NCBI GenBank assembly: GCA_900555225.1
Contig: USKL01000130.1
Coordinates: 1 to 5,140 of the forward strand
Source: an uncultured Collinsella sp.
Lineage (GTDB): Bacteria > Actinomycetota > Coriobacteriia > Coriobacteriales > Coriobacteriaceae
Direction of reading: 5' to 3'
Length of the DNA stretch: 5,140 nucleotides
Shown here: piece by piece, positions 4,329-5,140 of the stretch
Layout: every line of letters begins with the position of its first letter
Numbering within the stretch: position 1 is the first letter of the stretch
Program-made: the position numbers and the translations under genes
The notes under the pieces: generated by a model
What the model was told of the DNA's origin: nothing
Databases searched by the model: none
The model's input: only the letters and a program-made list of their open reading frames with translations

Positions 4329-5140
4329 GTGAATTCTGAATCCATCGCCGTCATCATCCCCTGCTACAACGAAGCGCTCACCATCGCGAAGGTGGTCGAC
4401 GACTTCAAGCGCGTCTTGCCCGACGCCTCGATCTACGTCTACGACAACAACTCCAAGGACGGCACGGCCGACATCGCCCGCGAGCACGGCGCCATCGTGA
4501 AGTTCGAGGGGCGCCAGGGCAAGGGCAACGTCGTGCGCCAGATGATGCGCGACATCGACGCCGACTATTACATCATGGTCGACGGCGACGACACCTACCC
4601 CGCCGAGGCGGCCAAAGCCCTCTGCGAGCCTATCCTCAACGGCACGGCCGATATGACCGTAGGCGACCGCCTTTCCAACGGCACCTATGCCGAGGAGAAC
4701 AAGCGTGCCTTCCACGGCTTTGGCAACAATCTGGTCCGCGCCATGATCAAGTGGATCTATGGCTACAGCTTCGATGACGTCATGACCGGCTACCGTGCCA
4801 TGAGCCGCCCGTTCGTTAAAACCTTCCCTGTGCTTTCCGAGGGCTTCCAGATCGAAACCGAGCTCTCGATCCACGCCGTCGACCACCGCTGGCGCATCAA
4901 AGATGTGCCCATCGAGTACCGCGACCGTCCGGAAGGTTCCGAGTCCAAGCTCAATACCGTGAGCGACGGCATTAAAGTCGTTGCGATGATCGGCACGCTG
5001 TTCAAGGACTACCGCCCGCTGAAGTTCTTCAGCCTCGTCGCGCTTCTGTTTGCGGTGACTGGTCTCGCCCTGGGCATGCCCATCGTTGTCGAGTATTTCC
5101 AGACCGGCCTCGTTCCGCGCTTCCCCACCGCCGTGCTCGC
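4329..5140 (+). CDS. GT2 family glycosyltransferase, polyprenyl-phosphate sugar transferase-like (3' end outside window)
   Basis: Open from a GTG at 4329 to the window edge (270 codons, no stop), so the C-terminus is missing. A GT-A fold catalytic domain is clear. IAVIIPCYNEALTI (6-19) is followed by YDNNSKDGTADIA (38-50) and GRQGKGNVVRQMM (61-73). VDGDDTYPAE (84-93) holds the metal- and nucleotide-sugar-binding DxD. DDVMTGYRAMSR (149-160) and SEGFQIETELSIHA (170-183) follow. This order is that of the dolichyl-phosphate mannose synthase/GtrB-like branch, which moves a sugar from a nucleotide donor to a polyprenyl phosphate. From about 231 (LKFFSLVALLFAVTGLALGM) a membrane segment begins, so the enzyme is membrane-anchored. 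The start is well supported: AAGGAG at 4317-4322, a 6-nt spacer, and an in-frame TGA immediately before the GTG. It is divergent from the exporter operon and likely works on the same glycopolymer. Donor and acceptor cannot be told from the sequence. Confidence 0.9.
   Translation, partial: MNSESIAVIIPCYNEALTIAKVVDDFKRVLPDASIYVYDNNSKDGTADIAREHGAIVKFEGRQGKGNVVRQMMRDIDADYYIMVDGDDTYPAEAAKALCEPILNGTADMTVGDRLSNGTYAEENKRAFHGFGNNLVRAMIKWIYGYSFDDVMTGYRAMSRPFVKTFPVLSEGFQIETELSIHAVDHRWRIKDVPIEYRDRPEGSESKLNTVSDGIKVVAMIGTLFKDYRPLKFFSLVALLFAVTGLALGMPIVVEYFQTGLVPRFPTAVL

Noticed and set aside
4269..4886. 205-codon minus-strand open frame opposite the glycosyltransferase
   Set aside because: Rich in Val, Asp, Gly and His, typical of the antisense of a GC-rich gene; the plus strand encodes a clear GT2 enzyme with a good start.
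1..5140. CRISPR array, insertion sequence or integrase gene
   Set aside because: No regularly spaced repeats, no terminal inverted repeats flanking a transposase, and no recombinase-like protein on either strand.

Overview
The window looks like chromosomal DNA from a fairly GC-rich Gram-positive anaerobe of the Coriobacteriia, most like Collinsella. This is inferred from codon use, strong AAGGAG-type ribosome binding sites, the protein sequences, and an AACCACCAC...GTGGTGG hairpin with a GGGGACAG loop that I recall from such genomes. No database search was possible.

Layout. Positions 1-86 hold no gene, only a perfect 13-bp hairpin just ahead of aroQ (87-524, +), a type II 3-dehydroquinate dehydratase of the shikimate pathway. 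A terminator hairpin with an abutting TATAAT box separates aroQ from a two-gene operon (655-2105, +). The first gene encodes a DUF4869-type protein. The second, overlapping it by one base in TAATG, encodes a P-loop ATPase with a possible TOPRIM-like C-terminal half. The pair has lower GC than its neighbours, its own promoter and a strong terminator. It is the part of the window most likely to be an undescribed system.

From 2145 the minus strand dominates. A decayed membrane-protein remnant (2145-2377) still shows an acyltransferase-3-like stretch. It abuts the terminator of a tRNA-Arg(UCU) gene (2413-2489, -). Upstream of the tRNA on the same strand is a two-gene ABC exporter operon of the polysaccharide/teichoic-acid type: permease (3323-4168) then ATPase (2544-3311).

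A 160-bp divergent intergenic region (4169-4328) separates the exporter from a GT2 glycosyltransferase (4329 to beyond 5140, +). It resembles the polyprenyl-phosphate sugar transferases and runs off the window. The right half is therefore a cell-surface glycopolymer region. The glycosyltransferase would charge a lipid carrier or extend a glycan, and the ABC pair would export the lipid-linked polymer. The acyltransferase remnant may be a lost decoration gene. The left half joins a housekeeping enzyme to a probable accessory cassette.
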